Shown piece after piece: positions 48,291 to 59,639 of a stretch of DNA of 64,000 nt. Source of the stretch: Rhineura floridana (Eukaryota; Chordata; Lepidosauria; Squamata; Rhineuridae). A program made the position numbers and the translations under genes. Within the stretch, counting starts at the first letter, position 1, and each line of letters opens with the position of its first letter. Where the stretch lies: the NCBI RefSeq assembly GCF_030035675.1, contig NC_084483.1, positions 142,883,425-142,947,424 on the forward strand, given 5' to 3'. Below the pieces are notes generated by a model that ran no database searches, was not told the origin of the DNA, and saw only the letters and a list, made by a program, of their open reading frames with translations.

Positions 48291-48293
48291 ACG

Positions 48294-48600
48294 CGGGGAG
48301 GTAATGAGTGGGGTACCGCAGGGCTTTTTTATTAATGACTTGGGCAAAGAGGTGCAGGGAATGCTTATCAAATTTGCAGATGATACAAAATTGGGAGGCA
48401 TTGCTAATACCTTGGAAACAGAAACAAAATTCAAAGGGATCTTGAGAGGCTGGAGCATTGGGCTCAAAACAACAGAATGAAATTCAACAGGGATAAGTGC
48501 AAAGTTCTACACCTAGAAAAAAGAAACCAAGTGCACAGTTATAAGATGGGGGATACTTCGCTCAGTAATATTACATGCAAGTGCAGTTATCTTCATCACT
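48294..48600 (+). mobile_element. CR1 LINE ORF2 fragment
   Basis: MSGVPQGFFINDLGKE (internal deletion relative to SGVPQGSVLGPVLFNLFINDL), then IKFADDTKLGG with the FADD catalytic pair, then, in a second frame, MKFNRDKCKVLHLEK. It is a different, older CR1 copy than that at 12.5 kb. It is cut at its right end, where a - strand L2 tail begins. Confidence 0.85.
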
Positions 48601-48608
48601 TCACCAAT

Positions 48609-50150
48609 ATTTTATTTATTTATTTATTTATCGAATTTCTTAGTCACCCATCTGGGTGGCTATCCAGCCACTCTGGGCGGCGTACAAAATAGGCATACAG
48701 ATATAAAAGACATTAAAAATCTGAAAACGATGATAAAAATCTAGCCCACCCCAAAAGCCTGCCTGAAGAGCCAGGTCTTCATGGCCCGGCGGAAACTCAT
48801 TATAGAGGGGGCATGGCGGAGATCATTTGGGAGGGAGTTCTACAGAGTGGGGGCCACAATTGAAAAAGCCTTCTCTCTAGTCCTCACCAGTCTGGCTGTT
48901 TTGACTGATGGGATAGAGAGGTGGTCTTTTGAGGCTGATCTTGTTGGGCGGCATAGCTGATGATGCTGGAGGCGCTCCTTCAGATAGACTGGGCCGAGAC
49001 CATATAGGGATTTAAAGGTCAAAACCAACACCTTGAATTAGGCCTGGCAAGCAACTGGTAACCAGTGCAACTCTTTTAGCACTGGAGTTATGTGCTCTCA
49101 CCGGCGATTGCCTTTAATCAGGCGTGCCGCCACATTCTGTACCAGTTGTAGCTTCCGGACCGTTTTCAAGGGTAGCCCCACGTAGAGCGCATTACAGTAT
49201 AGGCAAGAGGAGACCAGGGCATGTACCACTGATGGGAGCAGATGATTGGGAAGGTAGGGGCGCAGCCTCCGTATCAGATGGAGTTGATACAGTGCTGCCC
49301 GGCTCACAGTCAAGACCTGAGCTTCCATGGACAGTTGGGAGTCAAGAATTATCCCAAGGCTACGGACCTGGTCTTTCAGGGGCAATTGTACCCCATTGAG
49401 CACTAGGTCCAAATCCCCTAACCTTCCCTTGTCTCCCATGAACAGTACCTCGGTTTTGTCAGGGTTCAGTTTCAGCTTATTACTTCCCATCCAGCCACTC
49501 ACTGACTCCAGGCACTTGGACAGGGTTTCTACAGCCAACCTTGGTGAAGATTTAAATGAGAGATAGAGCTGCGTGTCATCCGCATATTGGTGACACTGCA
49601 GCCCAAATCTCCTAATGATAGCCCCCAGCGGCTTTATATAGATGTTAAATAGCATCAGGGAGAGGATGGAGCCCTGTGGCACCCCACAGGTGAGAGGCCA
49701 AGGATCCGAAACCTCATCCCCCAATGCTACTCTTTGATGACTATCAGAGAGGAAGGCACTTGCATGTAATATTATGCCTAATCCCTCCAGGCGGTCCAAA
49801 AGGATACCGTGGTCAACGGTATCAAAAGCAGCCAAGAGATCCAGGAGGACGAGGAAGGTGCATTCACCCTATCCAACGCTCTCCTCATATCATCCACCAA
49901 GGCGACCAAGGCTGTTTCAGTCCCATGTCCAGGCCTGAAGCCCGACTGAAATGGATCCAGATAATCCGCTTCCTCCAAGTACACTTGCAACTGCTTCGCC
50001 ACCACCTGCTCGACTGCCTTGCCCAAGAATGGTAAGTTTGAGATTGGGCGAAAGTTGTTCAGATCTTGGGGATCCAAGGAGGGCTTCTTTAAAATTGGTT
50101 TTATTACTGCCTCCTTGAGAGCTGATGGCTGGTTTTTCCTCCACTTCCTT
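48609..50150 (-). mobile_element. L2 LINE, 5'-truncated, - strand
   Basis: The left end is the (AAAT)n tail and 3' UTR (48609-48700). On the - strand ORF2 can be followed from AVIKPILKKP, FRPISNLPFLGK and GFRPGHGTETAL through AAFDTVDHGILL, CGVPQGSILSLMLFN, HQYADDTQLYLSF (catalytic YADD), LKLNPDKTEVLFMGDK, VRSLGIILDSQLS and LYVGLPLKTVRKLQ. Two long frames (49778-50179 and 49098-49835) overlap, so one frameshift lies at about 49780-49835. A stop follows KGNRR, and the C-terminal part is at 48840-49031. The 62-kb L2 copy shows the same parts intact. Confidence 0.93.
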
Positions 50151-50780
50151 TCATCAGCACCATAATTATGTTTGCACAAAAAAAAGTTTGCAATTTTGCA
50201 AAATTAGAAACAGTTAAATATACAGTTGTTGCAATATACTGAACCACCATGCATGGTGGGGCATCTATGGAACACATACAGAATTATTGATCTGCTTTCC
50301 ACATTTATAATTTAATGCTTAATCTAGGCCACATTTATAAAGCCAGAGCATCTCAAGTGGATCTCAAGTTGAAAAGCCAGAGGATCTCAAGGTCTTGCAC
50401 ACTGAAGTAACCTTTAGCCAGACTATCTCCCGATTTCACCACAGAATAGAACAACACTTGAACCAAATGCAAACAACTGGTTGTCTCCTGAAGCAGAAGT
50501 TGCATTCACAGCACTTTTCAGTATCTCTGAATTGGCCTTTTGTTTACTATGAAGTCACTAAAGCAATAGTGATGTCATCAGCTTTCATAGAAACAGAATA
50601 CTAATCATTCTTGGATAAATAGTTGTGTTTCACTGCTGGATATGTATTGCCTTGATCCATGGAAAACTATTTAGTTTATAAGCCAAAATACGGTTATGAG
50701 GTTAGTAAGGGTTTTAACAGAAGCCTAAGGTATGATTAAGGTTGTAACTGACTACAATTAATAATATTTTCCTGTCCTCA
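50151..50780. other. Intergenic, nothing recognised
   Basis: No coding support or nameable repeat. It lies between the L2 copy and the unassigned open frame at 50828. Confidence 0.35.
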
Positions 50781-50827
50781 GAGTTTGAAAGCAAAAACCA
50801 ACTTCAAGTAGAAAGACCTTCCAAAGA

Positions 50828-51226
50828 ATGATTGAATTCATTAATATGAGTATCCTAGAAATGTCAGAAAAACTACCTCAGCTAAGAGAAAATGTCAAGA
50901 AACTGAATGACAGATTCATGGCTTTCCTAAACATCAACACAAAAATGCAGAAACCAAAAGTGGAGACTAAAAGGTTCACCAGTAGTGATAGCTACTGGCA
51001 CTTTAAGCTGTTCTTCAGAAAAAAACAACTCAGAAAGTACAAGGAAGTGAAAAACAGGCTTGAAAATAAAGAAGACAAGAAAGATAGCAGCAAAGGAAAA
51101 ATTGCTTCTTTTCTGAGACTGTTTAAGAAGCTAAGCACCTGGGGAACCCAACATAAGGAAGCAATAGATGAAGATCAGGAACTGATTCCACTTGATTTAT
51201 TTGATGTTTCCTGTGACATAACTTAG
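50828..51226 (+). CDS. Unrecognised 132-codon open frame
   Basis: I do not recognise the product. It begins MIEFINMSILEMSEKL, has a Leu/Lys-rich stretch of coiled-coil character (LPQLRENVKKLNDRF), a basic middle (LFFRKKQLRKYKEVKNRLEN) and an acidic end (EAIDEDQELIPLDLFDV). An acceptor-like 'ttttcctgtcctcag' lies at about 50768-50782, and an in-frame stop lies between it and the ATG, so the ATG would be the true start with a spliced leader. No transposon motif is present, and no opposite-strand frame competes. It may be a lineage-restricted gene, a decayed exon, or chance in K-rich, AT-rich sequence. Confidence 0.35.
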   Translation: MIEFINMSILEMSEKLPQLRENVKKLNDRFMAFLNINTKMQKPKVETKRFTSSDSYWHFKLFFRKKQLRKYKEVKNRLENKEDKKDSSKGKIASFLRLFKKLSTWGTQHKEAIDEDQELIPLDLFDVSCDIT

Positions 51227-51998
51227 GTAATATGAGGTGGTTGGGTTTTTTTACCCTTCCCCTGCTACTTTTAAGCCCTTTAAAAAATTAAAAGGCATAA
51301 TGCATAAATTTAGATTGGAAGCCTGGGGCCAGGGTTTGCTCTTTTTAATGTTATTACTGCACAGCACCTAGTTATTGAGATGATTATGAGGGTTTCCTCA
51401 TTTGAGAGAGATCACAAAACATCTAATTAACACACAACCTTGAAGTCATTTTTTTGTACAGTAAAGTAGTAAGAAGCAGTTCTCTAGAAAATGTTATCAA
51501 GATTGATCAAATACTTACTGTTATCACCCTGATTCAGAGGTCACACCACATGTGAAAACAGGTTTTTGCACAAAAATGGGTTTTGCTACCATCACAATTG
51601 GCTGCTTATGGAGAAAAACTCTGCATTTACACTGCACATACTGCCAGAGGTGTGATTTGTGCTGCTAGTTCTGGTAGCACAATTTCTGCTTTTTTGGAGG
51701 GGGTGGTGGAATGACTCCATTCATGTATTCCTGACTTTCTGATAAGCTGTCAGCTTGGATGGCACTGATCACATCAGATGAGGAAAACACTTCAGCAATT
51801 GCAGGAGCAGTCAGACAACCTCCTCCTATTACATTTCTACTTTCATAGTTCAGCACCATTAGTTAATTCCTATTACATGAATTACAATCCTACTATGTGA
51901 TCCTATGCATGCTGATTGAGAAGCAAGTCTCACTATGTTCAGTGCAGCTTGCACCTTAGTAAGTGGAGTATAGGATTGCAGACTTCACCTCTTATTTA
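51227..51998. other. Intergenic, one degraded repeat
   Basis: Unassigned except for a 'gagtag'-type palindromic repeat at about 51890-51985. Confidence 0.4.
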
Positions 51999-52122
51999 TT
52001 ACATTTATATCCCGCCTTTCATCATAGAAACCAAAGGCGGCATACATGTGGTTCCCAGACAGTCTCCCATCCAGGCACTGACCACCCCCAGATCTGCTTA
52101 GCTTCAGCAATGTGGGCCTCAT
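51999..52122 (-). mobile_element. 5S-rRNA-derived SINE
   Basis: Read on the - strand it contains 'gctaagcagatctgggggtg' and 'tggatgggagactgtctggg', the 5S-derived core, and then 'cgcctttggtttctatgatg' into an (AAAT) tail at the left. Same family as 26768 and 28573. Confidence 0.85.
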
Positions 52123-53578
52123 GTGCCTTTTTACTGATTTCTAAGTTTATAAATAAATATCTTAGTGTTCATCATATTTTAAAATTTTTCTCTATAGTAT
52201 AATGTATTCTTAAATTCCTTTAATCTTATCAAATCTTAATTGCAAACCCTGATTAAACCCTGTTTGGCACTTTTTTAAAACAACAAATTTAAGCTTGAAA
52301 AATTCTAAGTGTCAAGGATAACTAATCAGCATTATGTAATTGGCTGCAAACAGGAAGAACAGTTTTTTTCTGAATCCAGTGTAAAGGAAAACACTGTACA
52401 TTGCCCAAAAAAGAATGAATGTGGGTCCACAGCAGGGTCACCTCTAAAATTGTATACATCAGGATGCATCCTGAGGAAAATGAAGAGGCAAACTACATTT
52501 CTAAGGCATCTATGAATACAACCACCAGATGGCATATGGAGCTAAATCTTTTCATTCATTCATTGTAGATTCTTGAAATCCTTTTCTAACAAATGTCAGA
52601 AATCCCAAATGACTTGAGAAGTCCCCTGGAAATTTGTGTTCTCCCTAAATCTTCTTTGGGGGGGGAGGAGTGGGTCTCCCCAAACCTCTGGAGGAAACTT
52701 AGAGATGTGTGGGTACTGCATCGGAGGGAGGATCACTGAAAATTCCCTTCCCCCCCCCCCATTCCATTGATGAATTCTCTTCTGTCAGGCAGTCACTACT
52801 GAATATCACACTATAAAATTTACCTTGCTTTTCTGAACAAGTAATTGAAGATAGCAAAAAGTATTCAAAAATAAGAAAAAACAAGAACCTCTTTAAAAAT
52901 CTTTTTAAAAAACATGCTTATCTATTCAGTCTGATATATCTGTTAAGAAAAAGCCATCAAAGCATTTAAAACATAAGAAAAGTATATTTATTTTTGACTG
53001 ACTCTGCCATCTGGTAAAGTTCTTCTAAGTCCACCACACTGCCTCTTTTGTCCATTCTTCTGTATTAACCGTAATACTCCTATTCATAACAAGTATAAAT
53101 AATGTGCTCATATCAGAATTATGTGGAGCCCTGTATACTTTTCTTCTTGCAACTGAGCAATCTATAACTCCTGATAGTGCACTGGATTCTGTGTCAACAC
53201 AAAAAATAAAACATTCTGTACCAAGTCCTTAATACGGACCCTATAGTACTTTATTATTATCCTGCTGTCTTCTCTCCATCCCTTGCTTGCTTCGGTTTCA
53301 TACTATGACACGTAATAGCAACGGAATAATGATAAAACAACGGGGGGGGGGGAATAAAATTCTAGGATACTAAACTACAGCTTAGAATTGGCAGTGTGCT
53401 GGTATTAATCATTTGGATAGCACTAGAATTAATAAATGTATTACTGCCACTAGCATACAACCCATTAGTAATTTATGAGATAAAGAATAAGCACTATTTT
53501 AATAGTGTACTGTAATTTGTATTTTGACTACTGAATTGTGCTTTAGAGTCTATTTTCTGTGGCCAAAAGGCAAGAGAA
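52123..53578. other. Intergenic, nothing recognised
   Basis: AT-rich, with C or G runs (about 52749, 53342). No coding frame is supported. Confidence 0.4.
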
Positions 53579-53615
<37 letters not shown>

Positions 53616-53985
53616 TTATTTATATACCACATTTTCCACAAATACACATGTGCTCAAAGCAGTTCACACAAATAGTCCAAACGCAACAGCACAACACATA
53701 ATAAAAAGGATAATCACTGCAATAAGAAAATATATATATATATATATATATATACATACATCAAAGCATAAATGAGCATAAAGCTCAACAACAAAGCCAA
53801 AGCAAAAATATTTAAAAACTAACCCCCAAGCTGATACAAAAATCTCTTCCATCCCCCGAACCCCCATAGCTCAACCGAAAGGGCCAGAAAGTCTTCTGAA
53901 AGAAGCTGCGTTTGAAGGCTTCCAGGGCTGGAGGGTGGGGCAAGGCAGGTGGAAATAGCCCTCCCCTGATGACAAAGAGTCTCTC
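53579..53985 (-). mobile_element. LINE 3' end with (ATT)n and (TA)n
   Basis: (ATT)n at 53580-53612, then 'tatttatataccacattttc' and 'gtgctcaaagcagttcaca', which on the - strand is the 3' end of an L2-like LINE. The right part, up to 'gaagctgcgtttgaaggct', probably belongs to the same copy. A (TA)n run of about 28 bases lies at 53727-53754. Confidence 0.5.
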
Positions 53986-54183
53986 CCCTCATCATATAAA
54001 CATAATATCATAATTCTAAAGTAGAACTATCACCATAACTAAATGCCAATAACTAAAATTATTTTAACCATTGTTAGGACTTGTATGTATAGTGGATATT
54101 GACACTGCAGGGCCCCTTTCTTTAAACACTGACCTATACGACTTTCAGTAGGAAATGCAGAAAGAATCAATTAATCCATTAGA

Positions 54184-54560
54184 ACGGGGATGGGGAACTT
54201 TATTGGCCCCTTGAGCCAGAACCTTAGTAGGATCAACCTCATGGGCTAAATTTGACAGGTGGGTTGTCCCGTCCACCTGTCAAAATACCTTGCAGAATTT
54301 TGACAAATTCCAAGTGTCTGCTGCCACAGAGGGAAGCTCGAGAAAGATGTTCTCCCCTTCTTCCATCCATCTCTCCCCCAACTGCTGCAAGAAGTGAGAG
54401 AAGGAAAGGTTCATGGGTAGCTAAGGCAAGCTATGACATAGCTCAGTGCTGCATAGCAGCAAAATGACCATGGAGAAGGAAAGCATCCACAATCTTCCCC
54501 CTGGAAGCCTGGATGCTTGCACTAAGCCATAGTTTAGCTTCGCGTGACTCACAAACCAGA
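54184..54560. repeat. Interspersed repeat, shared with 596-990
   Basis: Begins 'acggggatggggaacttta', typical of hAT-like ends, then 'gggctaaatttgacaggtgg' and 'gtctgctgccacagagggaag' matching the copy at 596-760. Degraded; no inverted end or duplication identified. Confidence 0.5.
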
Positions 54561-54871
54561 CGTGTCAGAAAACGGGGTGGGGGGTATCGCCCATTATTGT
54601 CTTATATGCAACCTGAAACCTGCATAGCACTTAGTAGCGCCTATTAATCCAATTCAGGCTGAAAACATGTACTTACCTGAGTTTAAGTTCCAAAGAATTC
54701 AATAGGAGTTACTTTTGAGTAGACATGTATAAGATTGTAGCGTAAGCCTGCAATCTTCTACTAAACTCAACTGTTATGGCTTTAGTATCAAAACTGAAAA
54801 CTTATACTGTACTTGCGAGTGACTAACTCACACTGAACAAATGACTGCTCACCATGGAAGCAAGATGCATG

Positions 54872-54922
54872 GAACAGGATGGCCTTTTGGTATGATCCAG
54901 CAGGGCTCTTCTTATGTTTTTA
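54872..54922 (+). mobile_element. CR1 3' tail fragment
   Basis: 'aacaggatggccttttggta', 'tgatccagcagggctcttct', 'tatgttttt' is the last 50 bases of a CR1 3' UTR. Confidence 0.65.
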
Positions 54923-55474
54923 ACACAATGGGGGCCTGTTCTGAATAGATATACATAAGATAATGCTGAAAGCCAACTTTCTTTCTCCCCCCCCCACATT
55001 TTATTTAACATCCAGACTGATTATGAGTCCTGCAGAACTCAAAAGTTTGCTTTCTATTTTGTGACATTTTAATTGATTTTAAATATACTGTGCATATTTA
55101 AATAGTGTTATGCAAACTAGTCTAGAAATATTAGGATACATGACATTGTCCAACATTTATCAGTGAGAATTCTTAAAGGGTTGCAAAGTATATCCAAATA
55201 ATTTTGAAGAAAAGGGTATACCTCATCTTCCCTTCAAGGAGCTGGAGAGGTACATGTTTTTGCCTGTAGGATAGCCATATGCCCTACTTTTTAGAGAGCA
55301 GCCCTCTATTTGAACTGTTGTCTGGTCCAAGTCCAGTTCAAAAACAAAGAACCCTAAGAGAGAGAGAACAGTAGGAACCTTAAAGTTACCCATCAACAAT
55401 TACCACCTGGCTAGCAGACTGCACAGGCACACACAGCACCTTGTCACACTCTCCCCCAATATAATTTCTATTTA
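54923..55474. other. Intergenic, nothing recognised
   Basis: AT-rich sequence between a CR1 tail and the Bov-B LINE. Confidence 0.35.
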
Positions 55475-55479
55475 ATGTA

Positions 55480-57860
55480 TTTTTTTCCTAAATTTTGGAA
55501 TGCAAAAGCAGGGAACAGAGAAGAATTAGGAATTGTGAGGAAATGGGGGTTAGGAGACAGAAATGAAGCAGGAGAAAGACTTGTTGAATTCTGTGAAGCC
55601 AATAATTTGTTTCTTACGAACACATTTTTTGAACAACCGAAAAGACAACTGTACACATGGACATCACCAAATGGTCAATATAGGAATCAAATTGATTATA
55701 TAATTGGTAGAAGATGGAGAAGTTCCATACTTTCTGCGAAAACAAGACCAGGAGCAGACTGTGGTACAGATCATGAACTGGTCATATCAAAAATCAGAGT
55801 AAAGCTAAAGAAAAAGAACAAAGCAATCATATAGCAAAATACAATTTAAATAACATCCCAGAAGCGTATAAAGATCAAATTAGGAACAAGTTTGAAGCTT
55901 TAAACTTAGTTGACGGAGAACCAGAAGAACTATGGAATGAAGTCAGAGATGTTATCAGGGAAGAATGCAAAAAGACAATACCTCTGGTTAAAAAGAGAGA
56001 AAGGCTTCAATGGATGACTGAAGAAATTCTTCAAATGGTTAAAGAGAGAAGGAAAGCAAAAGCAAAAGGAGATAGAAACACAGTCAGAACCCTAAATGCA
56101 ACAATACAGTGACTAGTATGTAGGGACAAAGAGAACTATTACAATAGTTACTGTATAGAAATAGAAGAGGACAACAAAAAGGACAGAACAAGAGTCCTGT
56201 TCCAAAAGATCAGAGAAATTAAAGGGAAATTTAAACCAAGAGTAGGGATGTTGAATAATCAACGGGAACACACTGACTTCCTGAGATGAAATAAAAGGAA
56301 GATGGAAGCAATACACTGAAGAACTCTATAAAAGAGATGCCAGGATGACAGATTCATTCACGGAGGAACCGTATGATGAAGAACCAGAAATTTTAGAATG
56401 CAAGGTGGAAGCTGCTCTTAAAATACTTGGAAGAAACAAATCACCAGGAATAGATGGCATACCAATAGAGTTGCTACAAGCTACTGAGACTGAATCTGTC
56501 CAAATTTTGACAAAAATCTGTCAAGAAATATGGAAAACTAAACAATGGCCCACAGACTGGAAGCATTTCATATACATCCCAATTCCAAAGAAAGGGGATC
56601 ACGGGGAATGCAGTAATTAGTATTGCTTTAATATCCCATGCAAGTAAAGTAATGCTCAAGATTCTACAACAAAGGCTCTTGCCATATATGGAGTGAGAAA
56701 TGCCAGACGTCCAAGTTGGATTTAGAAAGGGAAGAGGTACCAGAGATCATATCGCAAACATATGTTGGATAATGGAATGGATCAAGGAATTTCAGAAGAA
56801 AATCACCCTGTGCTTTGTAGATTACAGCAAAGCCTTTGTCTGTGTAGATCATGAAAAACTATGGAATGCTTTAAAAGAAATGGGGGTGCCACAGCATCTG
56901 ATTGTTCTGATGCGCAACCTATACTCTGCACAAGAGGCTACTGTAAGGACAGAATATGGAGAAACCAATTGGTTCCCCATAGGAAAGGGTGTGAGACAGG
57001 GATGCATTTTATCACCCTATTTATTTAATCTATACGCAGAACATATCATACGGAAAGCGGGACTGGACCAAGATGAAGGAGGTGTGAAAATCGGAGGGAG
57101 AAATATCCATAATTTAAGATATGCAGACGATACCATACTACTAGCAGAAACTAGTAATGATTTGAAACGAATGCTGATGAAAGTTCAAGAGGAAAGCACA
57201 AAAGCAGGACTACAGCTGAACGTCAAGAAGACTAAAGTAATGACAACAGATTTATACAACTTTACAGTTGACCATGAGGACACTGAACTTGTCAAGGATT
57301 ATCAATACCTTGGCACCGTCGGTAACCAAAATGGAGACAATAGTCAAGAAATCAGAAGAAGGCTCGGACTTGGGAGGGCAGCTGTGAGAGAACTAGAAAA
57401 GGTCCTCAAATGTAAAGTTGTATCACGATCTCTATGTATGGATGTGAAAGTTGGACAGTGAAAAAAGCAGATAAGAGAAAAATGAACTCATTTGAAATGT
57501 GGAGTTGGAGGAGAGCTTTGCGGAAATCATGGACTGTGAAAAAGACAAATAATTGGGTGTTAGAACAAATTAAACCAGAACTATAATTAGAAGCTAAAAT
57601 GATGAAACTGAGGTTATCATACTTTGGACACATCATGAGAAGACATGATTCACTAGAAAATACAATAATGCTGGGAAAAACAGAAGGGAGTAGAAAAAGA
57701 GGAAGGCCAAACAAGAGATGGATTGATTCCATAAAGGAAGACAGACCTGAACTTACAAGATCTGAACAGGGTGGTTCATGACAGATGCTCTTGGAGGTCA
57801 CCGATTCATAGGGTCGCCATAAGTCGTAGTCGACTTGGAGGCACATAACAACAACAACAC
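55480..57860 (+). mobile_element. Bov-B (RTE) LINE, 5'-truncated
   Basis: Starts inside the endonuclease: WNAKAGNREE, RLVEFCEANNLFLTN, QLYTWTSPNGQYRNQIDYI, then GADCGTDHELV with the terminal catalytic Asp-His. The RT follows, with several stops and frameshifts between 55834 and 56700: KSPGIDGIPIELLQA, VGFRKGRGTRDHI, CFVDYSKAFVCVDHEKLW, GVRQGCILSPYLFNLYAE, LRYADDTILLAE (catalytic YADD), LQLNVKKTKVM. The C-terminus reads LSYFGHIMRRHDSLENTIM and GSRKRGRPNKRWIDSIKED. It ends with the Bov-B tail 'catagggtcgccataagtcg' and (AAC)n. The - strand shadows are not genes. Bov-B is known for horizontal spread in reptiles and ruminants. Confidence 0.95.
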
Positions 57861-57869
57861 TTTCATGCA

Positions 57870-58785
57870 AATCTGCATCATCTCTTGTGGGTGATGCATT
57901 TGTAAGTGGCCTCCCTTTTTTAATCCCCACAGCATGCAACTATCCTGCATCGTAGGTTCTACGGAGAAAAAGTAAAAGGTTTGTGAATTTGCCGATGGGT
58001 GGTTCTAGTCTCGTCACTACACCACAACAGCTTCAGCCCAGGGGCAAGCACTGTTGCCAATTTAGTGATTTTCCCATTAAATTTAGTGGGAAATCTAGTC
58101 TAGTGGCAAATTTTCCGGTCTAGTGGCTAGTGGGAAATGTAGTGGAAGTCAAACATTTTATGATGAGAGTCTGGTGGTTTTGACAAATGCTTCAATTCAT
58201 TATATTTTTTCTCTATTATGTATTTCATGAAACTGTCCAGCCAAAACCTAGCTTTTAAAAAAAAATCTATTGGACATTTCCTTGTATTTTTCATTGTTTG
58301 CATTTCTGTTCCTATGTATAGTCTCTGAAGTGCTACTTGAGTATTGTTTCATGTCTGATATGAGCCACGTCTACTTGGCTACCTCTTTGATTGAAAGGAT
58401 ACCAGAGTAATGTACCCAACACCACACATTGAGCCAGTGACAGAGAGAAGGATTTTTAAGTCAAGTCTCCAGATCCTCTGGTGTGGTTGTTTTTTAAAAG
58501 TTATAAAGACAAGGAGGTTCTTGCCAATTGGCTTACTGAGAAGGAAAATGTGCAGGCTAAGTGTGATGTAGCCTAAGCACCACTAACTCCTCCTCACAAA
58601 CCACTGCTGGCTCCCAGAGACTTGAGCAAAGGAGACATGATGATTAGGAACTATAAGCCTCAGAAATAAATGGCATGAGCATGCACACAGTGCATCTGCC
58701 TCACCAATGAGAAACCTCAGTTTGCATTTAATAAGGTACCACAATGGGTATCCTTTGTATAAACAGTACATCTTATAATCACATC
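57870..58785. other. Intergenic, nothing recognised
   Basis: A low-complexity segment (58060-58160) repeats 'agtggcaaat', 'agtgggaaat' and 'tctagtggc' several times. Otherwise unassigned. Confidence 0.4.
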
Positions 58786-58788
58786 ACA

Positions 58789-58858
58789 GGAGCCTGCTGG
58801 ATCAGGAAAAGGCCCACCTTGTCCAGCATCCTGTTCTCAGAGTAGCCAACCAAAGGCA
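58789..58858 (-). mobile_element. CR1 3' tail fragment
   Basis: On the - strand, 'tggctactctgagaacaggat', 'gctggacaaggtgggccttt' and 'tcctgatccagcaggct' follow the CR1 3' UTR. Short. Confidence 0.7.
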
Positions 58859-59192
58859 TACACAGCGTTTTTTAAACCTAAAAAAACCAGGAAAGCAAAA
58901 CCTCCATATTTCTCTCAGATCTAAAACATACACACACTTTTATATCTACAGTTCCAAGCTTAAATATAACACTGGCACACAGCTCATTTTGAACCTTTTA
59001 GATTGTTATCAACCTTGTTAAGGAATTCCTCATAATAGTGTTTCACAACGCAAAAATGTTATTAGACATGGTCTGTGGTGGATTTTGGGTTTGGATCTGG
59101 TGTGGGGGGAATTCTTGACAACACTGGGGGCTAGAGTTTGTGCATTTATTTCAGAACTTTTCAAATTCACACGCCTGCTGCTTCGCATATGG

Positions 59193-59413
59193 TAACTCAG
59201 ACCCTGTGTGTGTGTGTGTGTGTGTACTGCCTTCAAGTCGATTCCGACTTATGGCAACCCTATGAATAGGGTTTTCATGAGGCTGAGAGGCAGTGACTGG
59301 CCCAAGGTCACCCACTGTGTTTCATGGCGGTGTGGGGATTCAAACCCTGGTCTCCCAGGTCATAGTCCAACACCTTAACCACTACACCACACTGGCTCTA
59401 ACTCAGACCCTGT
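59193..59413 (-). mobile_element. Sauria-type SINE with 15-bp target duplication
   Basis: The SINE body is 59208-59398, flanked by TAACTCAGACCCTGT at 59193-59207 and 59399-59413. On the - strand it begins 'gccagtgtggtgtagtggtt' (tRNA A-box region), with B box GGTTTGAATCC, then the body 'ccttgggccagtcactgcct'. It ends in the Bov-B-type tail 'cataagtcggaatcgacttg', followed by (GT)n. The exact target duplication shows a comparatively young insertion. Confidence 0.93.
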
Positions 59414-59639
59414 TTCTCTAAAGTTTCACGCTAACATGCCGCCTGCTTGCTTGCAAGAAATAGGGTTGTTAGTCCTACTCAAAGTAGACCCATTGAACAT
59501 GCCTCACTTCGGCCCATTACTTTCAATGGAGCTACTCTGAGTTTAGCTTAGCTGGATACAAACCACAATATCTGGAAAATGCAAAGGAGTAAATGAGAGG
59601 CAAACTCGAGCAAACAACCCTAACCCATGATCAATTGTT

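Noticed and set aside
48240-48692. CR1 fragment and L2 tail as one element
   Set aside because: The protein traces run on opposite strands and belong to different LINE families; they merely abut.
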